DNA of 51,434 nucleotides, taken from the NCBI GenBank assembly GCA_009760855.2, contig WPIO01000418.1, forward strand, positions 1 to 51,434, in the 5' to 3' direction. Position 1 is the first letter of the stretch; each line of letters begins with the position of its first letter. Both the position numbers and the translations under genes were made by a program. Under the pieces are notes generated by a model, which searched no databases, was not told the DNA's origin, and worked only from the letters and a program-made list of their open reading frames with translations. The DNA is from Cristatella mucedo. Lineage: Eukaryota > Bryozoa > Phylactolaemata > Cristatellidae. Positions 1 to 10,800 of this stretch are shown in pieces.

Positions 1-530
1 TGTGTCGTCACTGACAGAAGCTGATTTTTTAATGCAGGCAAGATTTAACCGTGACTTATTTATGGACTACATGAAAGCATGACTCCTCCAACACTTCAAT
101 GAAAGATAAAATTGCTCGTTTAGAAGCTGTGTCAATATCGGCAGTACGTGGAAGAAGCACGAATATGTAAATGTGGAAAAATGGCAATCAACTAAGGTAG
201 CTCTTGACAATGCGAAGATATCTAACACTCCCAAGAAAAGTAAAATGCGATCTAGTGTTTAATCCTCAAATTCGTTCGTTATATAGCGGTAAAGAGTAGT
301 AGCAGAGGGCATACTTGCCGACGACACGATGAGTAATGGTCGTATACAAAATTCAAGTAAATATTACAAACTTTCTAAAATACTCAAGTTTTCTTAGGTC
401 ACTGAGGTCTTGGTCACTGAGCAGCGAGCTGTAGACAACGAGCTCTTGACAGTAAACTTCCTTAACTGTAAGGTTTTAATTAAAACCAGGTGGCTCCAGC
501 CTAAATAAATTACGCCAGAAAAGTTGAAAT
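1..530. other. AT-rich DNA, nothing recognised
   Basis: No ORF of note, no match to the repeat families found elsewhere in the window and no structured repeat was seen. It may be intron or intergenic DNA next to the candidate exon that follows. Confidence 0.5.
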
Positions 531-619
531 TCAATGACAGTCTATGCTAGCCTTTAGCACACTGCCACTTGAAGACCAGAAGCAAAAGCAGTAGCAAAGG
601 CTGAACCATCGGTGGAATG

Positions 620-868
620 TAACAGGGGGCCGGGGGTACGCTCGTTTTAGCAAGTCGGCAGCGAGCGGCCGGTCGTGCGAGCAAGCCTCGAAGAGTCGTA
701 CGCCGTCCTCGTCTTGACGAGCAGCCTGCGAGGCGAACGACTCGGCGGACGCCGAGACAGCGAGCAGCTTCCGAAGATGGGTCGCTGTTTTACCGAGGTC
801 CTGGACGACAAAGAGACAACCAACACTTCGAGAAAGTTCTTCTAAAGCCTCGCGTGACGCGCAGAGCA
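620..868 (-). CDS. Candidate host exon, TFIIS N-terminal / Elongin-A-like domain
   Basis: This minus-strand segment is markedly GC-rich, with many codons ending in G or C, inside AT-rich flanks. It is open for about 112 codons to a stop at 531-533, but only the upstream 80 or so codons look protein-like. The translation contains A-L-E-E-L-S, then L-G-K-T-A-T-H-L-R-K-L, then an alanine-rich stretch with A-S-Q-A-A-R. That resembles the TFIIS N-terminal (LW) domain, whose signature is a helix ending in (I/V)GK-x-V-x2-LRKH and which occurs in Elongin A, TFIIS and MED26. These proteins act in RNA polymerase II elongation. A pyrimidine-rich tract lies just upstream on the coding strand (about 869-885), as expected for a 3' splice site, but the exact exon ends are not clear. 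The segment does not resemble any mobile family in the window. The family call rests on a short motif remembered from the family, so it is tentative. Confidence 0.4.
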
Positions 869-869
869 A

Positions 870-3060
870 GATAAGAAAAAACTTCCAATTAGTTCTCTTT
901 AAATGCAGATATGATTACTGCGAAGTATAATCGAACAAAAATAGCCTGTACTATATTCTAATACAGGTCACGACTAGCTTAAATTTAGGGTGATGCATCA
1001 GGAGTCAAGAACAGTCTGTGGTGGGAGCAACAGCCTAGGCAAGTAGAAGCCTAGAACCTTCTAAAAGGAAGCAATAGCTGAATTAACAGCCTCTTGTATA
1101 TACAGGCGGTAGAGCATTTACGGCTTTTAACACCGCTTGCCGTATTAATTCAGAATAATCCACTGCCGGATTCGATCCCATTACCTCGTGAACGAGTTCG
1201 TGAAATTCAAACGTTTTTTTGATAGTGAGCCAACACGGCTCACCATTCTAGGGAAAATGTATGATAGTGTAAGTGCGACCACAAAGATCTTTAGCCATCC
1301 AGACGCATTTAGAGAGGCCAGCTAAATATATTTAGTCTTCGGGCTCTAGCAAATGAAGTTGAATATCTTTGTCTGTAAAAAATGGAGGCATGAATTAAAG
1401 AAACTTTACTGATTAGTGCACTTGACTATCGGCAGCTCCAGAAGTTGTTTTTTTTAAACATGCAGCAGTGCAGTAATTATGATGAAGTACCGCAACAATA
1501 ACTTGCTGTTTGCGATTTTTATCAATTATATCAACTTGGTGTTTTGGAAATTTTAGAACACCATATTGAAGAAGCAAGTCAGATTATGTCTTAGGAAAAC
1601 TAATCACGAGCATCTTGAGGTTGGATTTAAGGTGCAAGTTGTTTGACAGCAGTGCTATGTCGTCCTCAATGTAGGTCATCGGTAGAGTAAATTAGGTCTA
1701 CAATTTGTTATGCACCTAGCTGCAGTTTAGTGGACGGTGCCCTAATCAAGGTTTGGATATAAGTAACTAATCTCTATAATTTGAGTAAACCTTTTTTTGA
1801 TTTCGGTTGCCAGCTGCTTTAATTTGTATTGCAACTACACACAAGTGTCTTTTGTTTTCAAGTCTTGGCAAGAAATTTAATTGAATTTTTACCACGTTTG
1901 CTTGCAGAACGACGAGAAACGCAAACATATATACATTACTGTAAAGGTGTTTTAAGTATTTACCAGACTAAGTCTTGTTTGGTTTTACTAAATCTGAACC
2001 TATGATAATTCGAATTCTTTTCAGAACTCCATGAATAAAAATAGATCATGGACGGGAAATTGGTGTGAACCAGACAATACATTGTATAATGTCTCGCATG
2101 CTGGTAGCTATTTCATAGCTCGCTGGCTGTAGAAAAACGCATAACGCAAGCTCAAACAACTGGTGAAAAAAACTTCTTCTACATAAGCTTTTTGGAATAT
2201 TTTACTGCCATATCGCAATAAACAACCCTCTCACAAATTCACTTACCACTACGTGTAAAGCAAATGTAACAGCAGAATAATCTAGTTTGGTTCAGATCCT
2301 CAGTGTGTGTTATACTCCAAGCCGATGATTGAAATAGCCTGAACGTGGTTTTTTTAGGTTTCTATTAGTTAGTCGTTGTCCGTTTAAGCATTTTAAATTA
2401 TTATGATCTTGGTAATTATCAATTTCTTGAGGATCTATGTTACACCTAAAATCCGGTCAGTAGCATACTTAAGAGAACCTCGGTGAGTTAAGCTGCTTCA
2501 AAAATTAAAAAGGTGAATTAATCGGTAGTTCACGCAGACTGTAGTTGTCTCCTAAAGTTATATATAGGCCAAGGAAAATGCACGGTTAAGGCGTTACGGC
2601 TAACCTTCTTATATAGTTTTCAAGGTTTGAAAGCAATGTTGCTTTTGAGGTGGAAAGCAGAACTCATACTAGTGATGCTTTAAATTGGATTCATTTACAT
2701 AAACATATTTTTCAATTTCATGTTAATTAACCCAGACGTTGATACAAAAAATTGTAGTTTAAAGCTTTTTAGTAGACAATACATTCAATATAAACTCTTA
2801 TTGTCAAGTTTTTGTTATTTAAATAGCTTCATCCTAGTGTTATATTTCAAGGGAAAGGCTTAGCTTATTAACCAGCCCCATTTAAATATAACGCTTGGCA
2901 TTTCAATTTTAGCTTTATAATGATGACCCAGTACACCCTTAACAATTATAAAAATCAATCGTTTAGAGGTATTGTTACTGCTAAAGCTCTCAATTAATTG
3001 CATTCGTGTTCTAATTGAGCACGGAATGAACTATTTTCGAAACTTACCATTGGAATTTAG
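870..3060. other. AT-rich DNA, nothing firmly recognised
   Basis: About 2.2 kb without a supportable gene. A short stretch near 2090-2160 weakly resembles repeat D (see 17370-17560). A tRNA-like pattern near 1100-1180 was examined and rejected. Confidence 0.45.
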
Positions 3061-3064
3061 TACC

Positions 3065-3820
3065 AGTTTCCTACCATGCTAGATAAGGATACCACGTCCA
3101 AGTTGTTCCATGCATTCGTAACATCCCGTCTCGACTTCTGCAACTCACTGCTTACTAGCCTACCACCATGTGCCATCAGGCAATTGCAACAGGTGCAAAA
3201 CTCAGCAGCTAGGCTTGTCTGTCGTGAGCGTCGCGGTTGCCACGTTACACCACTTCACGCCGACCTGCAGTGGCTATCAGTCAAGCAACGGGTTGACTTC
3301 AAGGCTGTCTCGCTCATTTTTAGGTCACTTCATTCTTTAGCTCAAGCCTATCTCTCAGATTTACTCCCCAATCAAGTAAAGCATCGTACCAAACGCTTTT
3401 CGGAATCCAACAGTCTACAAATGCCTTGTACAAACCTCAAATCCGTTGAAGACCGTGCATTTAGTTCGTATGCTCCCAAAGCCTGGAACTCCCTCCCGAC
3501 ATGCGTCAGAACATCCCCAGTCTTGACCACATTAAAAGAGAACATACAAACTCACCTATTTAGGACAGCATTTAGTGGGTTACTGTGATTCGTCCTCCAG
3601 GTGCTTATACGTGCTGATACTGTGCATGCTGCCACTATCAACATATGCATGCTGACCCTTTGCACGTAACCCCTAACCATGTTATTAATTTTTGTTTGTC
3701 TATCAGGCATGATTTTACTCACCATTCAATTGCGTTTCTCTTTGCAGCAAATGTAAAGTGCCTAGAGAGGGATTATGTTCTTTGAGGGTGCGTTACCAAG
3801 TGCATTATTATTATTACTAC
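3065..3820 (+). mobile_element. Family A copy A-1, 5'-truncated CR1/L2-like retrotransposon
   Basis: The copy holds the last 170 codons of the reverse transcriptase ORF (3076-3588) and the complete 3' end. The protein runs from L-D-K-D-T-T-S-K-L through the R-L-D-F-C-N-S-L-L segment and the Q-N-S-A-A-R-L-V segment to a final L-F-R-T-A-F-S-G; these blocks lie downstream of the RT catalytic core in CR1/L2-type elements. The 3'UTR is followed by the family hairpin (about 3750-3797) and an ATT tail ending near 3820. The 5' truncation is typical of target-primed reverse transcription that stopped early. The ORF is uninterrupted, so the copy is among the younger ones, but it lacks the endonuclease and RT palm and cannot move itself. 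Confidence 0.85.
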
Positions 3821-4489
3821 TTTCTGACGACAGTAAAATCTTGGTGCAATTTTGGCTACTACTATTGGTAGGGTGCACGAAAACATAATGATGACATGAG
3901 TTAAAGATTCTCATTCAGGTCTAAACGTCGAAACACGTAAGTGAGATTTCTATAATTTATTCTTTAGGATTATTCTGATATATCGGCAGCCATTGAAATA
4001 ATTTAAATGGATATTATTCAGGTGGTTATTTGGTTTTAAGTATCTATATTAAATGTAACCTGTCCGCAGCTGACATAACCAGGGCCAGTCTAAGCTGCTT
4101 AGAGTTTTTAAAGACAGTTCAATATGCGGCTCACAAAGACCTGACGAGTCGCCTTGGTATTCAAAATATAGGTCTTTAATAAGTAGTTCACAGAGAAGCT
4201 ATGCATAACTTTAAAAGGTTTCATTTTGAAAGCTTTTAATACAGCCATAATAACTTGATTGAATTATTTTTTTAAGTTCAATTGAACCTGGTAAGGCTGG
4301 TACCAAGGTATAGCACTAGGGTATTGCAACATGCTGAATAGGCAAAAGGCAATGGGGGATTATCTTGCTATGGTTAGTTTACCGGTAAATAAACTTGTAT
4401 TATCAAGATATAAGGATTTCTTAACTAAATTTTAAGTCAGGCAACAGGAATATTTCATAATAGTCGTGCTTCATTATTAACCACTTCAG
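3821..4489. other. AT-rich spacer, nothing recognised
   Basis: No ORF, tandem repeat or match to families A-D was seen. Confidence 0.45.
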
Positions 4490-4606
4490 AGTTACCAAGT
4501 TTCTGTACAATTGCATTTCACTTTACAGCAAATTTAAAGCGCCTAGAGAGAGATTAAGCTCTCTGAGGGCGCTTTATCAAGTGAATTATTATTATTATTA
4601 TTATTA
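4490..4606 (+). mobile_element. Family A 3'-tail only (A-2)
   Basis: Only the last 100 or so bases of family A are present: the end of the 3'UTR, the hairpin arms AAGCGCC and GGGCGCTTT around an AGAGA/TCTCT inner stem, and seven ATT units. No coding sequence remains. It is either an extreme 5'-truncated insertion or a remnant. Confidence 0.8.
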
Positions 4607-5084
4607 CATTAACCTGTACAATGACAGAATAGTTTTTAGCTTGAAGAAATAAATTAGACAGCAATACCACTATGAACTTCTTTGGCGAATTGCGATTATT
4701 TAATTTGCTTGAGGAAGCTGCTAACATTGTAACAAATTTCAAAGGAACATTTAGCTTATTTAGTGGCCGGTTTGAAAACTAGAATAAGAATTCCAACGGC
4801 TTTCACCATCATTTTCATCGGACCAATACTGATTCTTTAGCTGGCTTTCTTGAAGCGATGGTAGTTGCTAGTATTTGCGAGCAAAAATCGCTGAATCATT
4901 TATGCACCTAAAATGCTTACAAATCTAAAAGTGAGTAGTAATATCTTTAATTGTGCATTGACATAATAGCTAGAAAGTTTCTAGGGAATTTTCTTCATAA
5001 AAGTCTTCTAAACACAAAAACGGGTTATATGGTACACTTTTAATTGCTGTTCTCTCGTAATGCATTGCATATCATTGTGCACTT
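4607..5084. other. Spacer, nothing recognised
   Basis: No supportable feature was seen between the A-2 tail and the 36-bp tandem duplication. Confidence 0.45.
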
Positions 5085-5154
5085 CACAAAATGTGTGAGT
5101 GTGATAACAAAATAAGATGGCACAAAATGTGTGAGTGTGATAACAAAATAAGAT
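5085..5154. repeat. 36-bp tandem duplication
   Basis: A 36-base unit beginning CACAAAATGTGTGAG is repeated directly, starting at 5085 and again at 5121. The second copy runs to about 5154 and the overlap between copies is identical as read. It is a recent local duplication in non-coding DNA. Confidence 0.9.
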
Positions 5155-5588
5155 CATTTAAGATAAACTACAGAGAGCGATGCTATAATAATGTATTGTT
5201 TCCTCCATTTTATGGTTTTGAACTGCAATGCCAAATTTGTTTTGTTTGAGTAATGATGAAGCTGTCGACGGATCGTATTTGTTTTTCTTATTAAACCAGC
5301 AACCCATTCAGTCAAGAAATCTTTGGTTGGCTATTAGGATGCCAATCAGTTTGATAGACGCTAACTTTGGGACACGTAGGACTTGCTGCGGACAGAAGGT
5401 AAGGTAAGCATATATTAGAACCAGCAAAACTTACCTATAGGAACGTATGAGTGATTCTCTTGCAAATAGCAGCCGATTATTTTATGTTAATTACAGTCCG
5501 CCTGATGGCAGTTAAATATCATTCAGACTATTGGAAATCAAATTAAGTTTTAGTATCTTCATGTTCCGACGAAAGATAAAAGATTCCG
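5155..5588. other. Spacer, nothing recognised
   Basis: AT-rich sequence without a match to the repeat families or a supportable ORF. Confidence 0.45.
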
Positions 5589-6208
5589 CTGCCAAAGAAA
5601 GCTATTAAACCACTGCAGCAGACTATGAATATGGCGGCAAGGCTATTCTTCAAGTCCTAGCGGTTTCAGCACGTGTCTTCTTCGCTAAAAGAGCTAGGAT
5701 GGATGCCGGTTGAGCAACGGATCCAGAGCAAAGTTCTTACGCTAACCCACAAGGCCCACCACGGCTTGGCTCCTTCGTACCTAGCTAAACTGCTGCACCA
5801 GTTGCAGCCTTTTCACGCCCTTAGGTCCTGGGTGTACTCTAAATTAGCTGCTCCATTCCTCTGCTTTAGGAACATTGGCGACAGAAGCTTTAGCTCTGCA
5901 GGTCTTAGACTGTGGAATTCGGTTCCATAATTCTTACGCTACGACAACTACTCTCCTACTGCCGACTTGGGCTCATCCTTTTAAGTGGTCCTGAGCTGCT
6001 ACTCCCATGCTACTCACTACCTCAACTGCTCTCATGGCTCTGCTAGGCTTCCCACTTTCTCTGTGTTGCGTGATACGAAGTCTGTTGGCTATAGAATGCG
6101 TACCGAAAGCCGCTTAGGCTGTGAGTGTGCTATACAAAACTCTCCTGCTTAACACCCACATGGTCTTTATGACTTTGTGGACTTACTGACGGAGATACAT
6201 TACATTAC
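5589..6208 (+). mobile_element. Family B copy B-1, 3' end of a second non-LTR retrotransposon
   Basis: This fragment starts in the RT C-terminal region (L-P-K-K-A-I-K-P-L-Q-Q-T) and, after a frameshift near 5670, continues as an 85-codon stretch with K-E-L-G-W-M-P-V-E-Q-R-I-Q, then H-G-L-A-P-S-Y-L and R-S-F-S-S-A-G-L-R-L-W-N-S-V-P before the stop at about 5930. These are the same C-terminal blocks as in family A but clearly diverged, so B is a separate CR1/L2-like family. The 3'UTR of about 270 bases ends in ACATTACATTAC at 6197-6208, an (ATTAC)-type tail unlike the ATT tail of family A. The same 3'UTR recurs at 11770-12036 and, inverted, at 42785-43080. Confidence 0.85.
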
Positions 6209-6369
6209 ATGTATATACAGGTCTATTACGTATTCGTGCCCTATTTTTTGGTCGCCGAGCTAGCCGATGGACTCGTTTTGCTGAGCTTGAGAGAAGAAAG
6301 CATGACAAAGTTTTCAAACCTTGCCTCGCATCCGAGAGATGAACGTTCAAGCTTCAACAACAATAGGAA

Positions 6370-6377
6370 TATACATG

Positions 6378-6410
<33 letters not shown>

Positions 6411-6475
6411 TCGTATATATAGTATATATATATATATATTATATACTACATTATATATATATATATATAATAGTG
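6370..6475. repeat. (TA)n microsatellite
   Basis: Interrupted runs of AT/TA dinucleotides with occasional C or G. The short ORF across this block is translated microsatellite and is not a gene. Confidence 0.9.
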
Positions 6476-6496
6476 ACCGAAGTTTTATAATTTTTA

Positions 6497-6554
6497 ATTT
6501 TTAAATTAGTGAACTAAATTATATATATATAATTTAGTTCACTAATATAAAAAT
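6497..6554. repeat. Long AT-rich palindrome
   Basis: Positions 6505-6546 form a perfect 42-base palindrome with arms beginning ATTAGTGAACTAAATT and a TA-dinucleotide centre. After one mismatch the symmetry continues to 6497 and 6554. It could extrude as a cruciform or be a miniature foldback element. It lies next to the TA microsatellite, but its arms contain non-repetitive sequence, so it is not merely part of the microsatellite. Confidence 0.9.
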
Positions 6555-6559
6555 GTATA

Positions 6560-8439
6560 TGCATATATATTTCTGACGCAACTGAAGGACTCATAGAAAT
6601 GCTAACTAGATCCAGTGCAGTTTGACTAGCAGTGGTAGGTAACGGATTATGTCTATTCGGTGCCTCAGCTAAAGGTGTGCCCTTTGATCCGTTTCCGCCA
6701 ACAAATTTACCCGTATAAAGGGTGATTTTTTTATTTTTAAGCTTAGCTAATACTGAGTTGGGAAAATTTTGTCTTGAAATTTTCTAGTTTTTCAGTAAGG
6801 GGTTGTAACGGCGCCACAGTAGCACGTATTGCTTGCGATAACGTGCAGCAACCTGAGTTAAAAGGCAACAGCGTTACTGCTTGGCCAAACAAGCAACCTA
6901 ATTTACATGGAGTAGACGAGCCTTAAAGGCTCACGTAGCTTGCAGCGGTCAGTAACCTACCATTTTATGGCCTTATTTTTGTGACTATAAAGCAGCCTAA
7001 AGCAAATCTTAGTGTATATTGATTCAGAGTAAGAGCATGTTGTGTAAGAGCAAGAGCAGCTTGCACAAAAGATACAGGTAAGTAGTAATGCTGATAATGT
7101 GTCAAGTTAGAGCCATACAATTACTCAATTTAAGTGTTTCTTGGCGATCTACTCCATTAAAATCATCAAACAGAGACTTTTTGGTGGTAAGATAAAGAAT
7201 TTGAGCTTTGTTCTGTAATTTTACTATGTCGCCTAATGTTAGAAATGTTACACGCAGAGTAATCGTATAAGTATGTCGACTCCTCTAGAAAAGAAAAATT
7301 GAGCCTTAAACTACGCTATTTATAGTTTCTGTATGACCTGCCTGGCAACTTAAGCTACTGCTACTCGTGCACGGTGAACCCCTTGAAATCGTTGAAATTA
7401 TAAGAGAGTGCAGCCATTTGCTGATAATTTCTTTATTTATCGACCTTTCCTACATTATTCAGCTCTTTTCCTGCATGGAGGCTAAAGAGAATATTGCAAT
7501 GAAGGGCACGCGTAACAGATGACTAAGGGTAAATGTCAAGAAGGGCTTCCAAGATCGGAACACTAGCGAATCATTTCTAGAGTAAGTTTTAATTGGTATG
7601 CATGTAAAAAATACGATTTGGCTAGGCCACGGCTAGCCTAGAAGTAAACAGAAGAAAGAAGAGTTTAAGGATCAAATTGAGTGACCCATAAATTATTTTC
7701 ATTCCACATATATACAAATAATTATTGAACCTTGGTGCGTCGAGTTTCATGATAACACCATGTTCTGCCTAATGCTTGTGACTTTGAAAAGGTCTAATTT
7801 AAAGTTCTTCTTTGTTCAACGGAACTTTCATGACTCAGTCAATGCTCTACAGATAACTTGAACTTTGAAATTTAAGTTCAGCTATTCTCCTCCTGCAGTT
7901 TATCTCGCTAAGCTGGTTCGTGTCTGATTTTGGGTGCCTAGGGTTTACTGTGTAGGTAACCATATATCCGGCATTTATATGAAGCTGCAATTACGGACAT
8001 GTAAAGCAAAGATTGTCCGCACTGAATGATTAGTTTAATACCTTCGGGTGGTAAAATCAAACTGAATTTACATTTTAAAATGTATGGGTGCCCAACAAGT
8101 ATCGGTAGTGTAACGGAATTTATAGGTTAGAAAGCCGCTCTATCAATCTATACGTTTTAAAGACAAAATCAGGTATCGCGACAAATTGAAAGTGTGTAGC
8201 CCCTTTTGAGGCAAGATTCATAGAGCTAGGGCAGAGGTCAAGGGTGATGCGGAAATCTGCACCGTTTTTATTTTCAGTTTCTCTTTCTTGTTTACTTTTG
8301 CGTTAGCATAGTTTTTTAGCTAGGCTTTAAAACTATACTCAAGTAGGCATCGTAAATGCTTATTATCCCAATCCTATAATATTCTATATTTTAAAAGGTC
8401 TGTATTTCAAATTTAGCCTATTCCTTTTTTGAAACGCAC
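6560..8439. other. About 1.9 kb with nothing recognised
   Basis: AT-rich sequence with no long ORF, no member of families A-D and no tandem array seen on either strand. Confidence 0.4.
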
Positions 8440-10040
8440 CTTTGCACACGAGGCTGCTAAGTATGCTGAGTAAAGCTCTTGTCGCCAACAGTCTTTAAGC
8501 GGAGGAATGGACTAGCTCATTTATTGTTGACACAGGACCTGAGGACGCCAACCGGCTGAAACTAATGCAGCTGTGCAGCTTGATACGAAGGAGCCAAGCC
8601 GTGGCGGGCCTTGTGGGTCTGCCTGAGAACTTTGCTCTGGATTCATTGCTCCACCAGCAGCCATCCTAGCTCTTTTAGCAAACGAGACACGTGCTGAAAC
8701 CGCTGGGACTTTAAGACTAGACATGCAGCCGTATTTATAGTCTGCTGCAGTGACCCAACAGTTTTCTTGGGCAGCCCAGACAATAGGGAATTACAATAAT
8801 CAAGCCGAGACAGAACTATAGAGCTAGTTGAAAATTTTACAAGCAACTGTGGGAGACAGCTCCTAATCTTGGATAGGGATTGGACGTAATGGCTAGCTGC
8901 AGAAGCAGTCTTCTGAATGAAGCTTCTTAAATTAAGGCAGCTTTCGAAAACGAAACCTTAATTTTGAGCAAAAGGTGATGGTTGCACAATAGCATCACGT
9001 ATTAAAAGAGCAAAGCTTTTTAATCCAGCCACACGCTTAGGGTGTCCCGTGAGCAGCAGTTCGGTTTTGTCGTCGTTTAGTTTAAGGAAGCTTTCCGACA
9101 ACCGGGATCGAATATCGGCAAGGCCAGCATTAAGTTTCTCAGTTGTCGCATCAGATTCCGACTTTTTGTATGACAAGTACCACTTAGTATTGTCTACATT
9201 TTAGTGATATCCTATTCCATGGGCCTCCATCACTTTCCCCTGAGGTTGTTTATAAATAGAGAACAGCAAGGGACCGAGTACAGACCCTTGGGGTCTCCAC
9301 AGGTGACCCATTTCGCGTGTCAGACCTGACCCACACACGACATGAATTGAACACGAACAGACAAGTATGATTTAAACCACGCCAGTGCTTCGTCTGCCAG
9401 ACCGATCGTTGTTCTCAATCGTTCAAGCAGAACTTCGTGATCAATGGTGTCGAAGGCAGCAGACAGATCTAGCAGAGCTAGGGCAGTGACATTCCCGTCG
9501 TCGTTGCCACGTAGAATGTCACTGCTAACACGGAGTAGAGCAGTTACAGTGGAGTGCCGCCTCTTGAACCTAAATTTAAATGTTTCTGACATTACATTAT
9601 TTTCAAATGTTCTACCAGCTGCTTGGCAAAAAATTCAAAAATATTTAATAGGAGAGGAAGAATGGAAACTGATAGATAGTTTGCAAGAACCTCTGTGCGT
9701 ATTCCAGGCTTCTTAAGAATGGTTCTAACGATTGCCTATTTGAAGGAAATGGGGATTACCTTTGTTCCTAAAGAAATACTAAAAATCTTAGTTATGACCG
9801 GGCTAAGTTGGTCTGCTTGTGCAGACCAAAGGAATGAGCGTATAGGGCCTTCAGGAGACGACCTCTTTTTGCTAAACCTCATTAATTAAGGTAGCCACAT
9901 CCCACGCTGAAACATCGAAGACCCTTTTAAGGGGGGTCACAGGTTGTGGAACCACGATTGCTTTAGTCGGAGGGGGCTTAATGGAGACACGAATTGGCTC
10001 AACTGTTTCAGTAAAGAATGCTAAAAACTTTTCAGCCATA
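8440..10040 (-). mobile_element. Family B copy B-2, degenerate RT region and C-terminus
   Basis: Read on the minus strand, this copy begins with the linker A-E-K-F-L-A-F-F-T-E near 10040, passes through the RT palm block L-L-D-L-S-A-A-F-D-T-I-D-H (about 9450-9500) and a block corresponding to Y-A-D-D at about 9187-9206, and ends in the C-terminal K-E-L-G-W block near 8670. Motif A is intact in the 90-codon stretch 9320-9592. The YADD position reads V-D-N, so the catalytic Asp pair is broken, and several stops and frameshifts interrupt the frame. The copy is joined at its upstream side to family A sequence (A-3). Confidence 0.8.
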
Positions 10041-10720
10041 AAAATTTCTCTTGGTCTAATGTCGTCTTCAAGAGAAGTTGCCTGACTACAGCTTTTTCGA
10101 AAGTGGCTGCGACATGACCTGAGGCTGGTGACGTATTAATAATGTTATGTATGCATGGCGGAAGCAGATCAATGCAAAGTAGAAGCAATGCAGTGGAAAT
10201 AGGGTCAAGAGGACTTGTCGTCTTCTTTGATTGGGGTATGAACTTCAAGACGAGGTCACTAGTGACCTGCTTGAATGTAGACATTGAGGGCTGCAAGAAA
10301 TCAAGGAGCAACAAGCTATGGGTATTCTGCCATGGCAGATATGTATGTTGACCATAATCTTTTACATCTTCTGAAAAATAATTGAGAGAAGCAATCAGCT
10401 AGATTATGACGGGGATGACCAGGTAAGGAGCTAATGTGGGAGCGGTTGAATAGATGTATGAACGTCAACATCAGAAATTTTGATTGCGCATCTGTGAACC
10501 AACAATTTCTTTAAAGAAGCTAGACTTGGCTTTTGCTAGGATCGATTGGAACTACCTATAGTAAACCTCGTATGCCTGTCAATTGACATTAAGTCCTGAT
10601 CTGTTGTATCATTCTTTAAGCTTGTGCTTAGTAGACCTAGTTTTTCTTGCTGCATCAAATTCTACTTGGTTCTCTTAAACCTTCAAATTACAATAACAAC
10701 AAAGTCTCTATCCATATGCT
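10041..10720 (-). mobile_element. Family A fragment A-3, endonuclease-RT connector region
   Basis: The minus strand encodes S-T-F-K-Q-V-T-S-D-L-V-L-K, then K-K-T-T-S-P-L-D-P-I-S-T, then A-V-V-R-Q-L-L-L-K-T-T-L-D-Q-E. Equivalent blocks are present in A-18 at about 28200-28450. Further upstream, nucleotide similarity to A-18 runs to about 10720. It stops where family B begins (about 10040), leaving an A 5'/B 3' composite in the same orientation. The missing 3' half of this A copy is not found beyond the B element. Confidence 0.75.
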
Positions 10721-10761
10721 AAGTCATATGTAACAAATATTTATTTGATATGTATATTGCC

Positions 10762-10800
10762 TATAGAGAAATTAATCTATATTAAGGTGCTTCACATATG
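10762..10800 (-). mobile_element. Decayed family A hairpin remnant (A-4)
   Basis: A short stretch matches the inverted family A 3' end (AGAGAAATTAATCT and the following gap-aligned AAGGTGCTTCACAT). The ATT tail and the other hairpin arm are lost. Confidence 0.45.

Noticed and set aside
1100-1185. tRNA-like gene or SINE head (GGCGGTAGAGC near 1106 and GGATTCGATCCC near 1169)
   Set aside because: The B-box-like word has an extra base, the A-B spacing is long and no acceptor stem or anticodon arm can be folded.
4554-4742. 62-codon minus-strand ORF with I-I-I-I-I run
   Set aside because: It reads through the ATT tail of a family A copy.
6209-6490. 93-codon ORF with repeated Y-I residues
   Set aside because: It is translated TA microsatellite and has no protein features.
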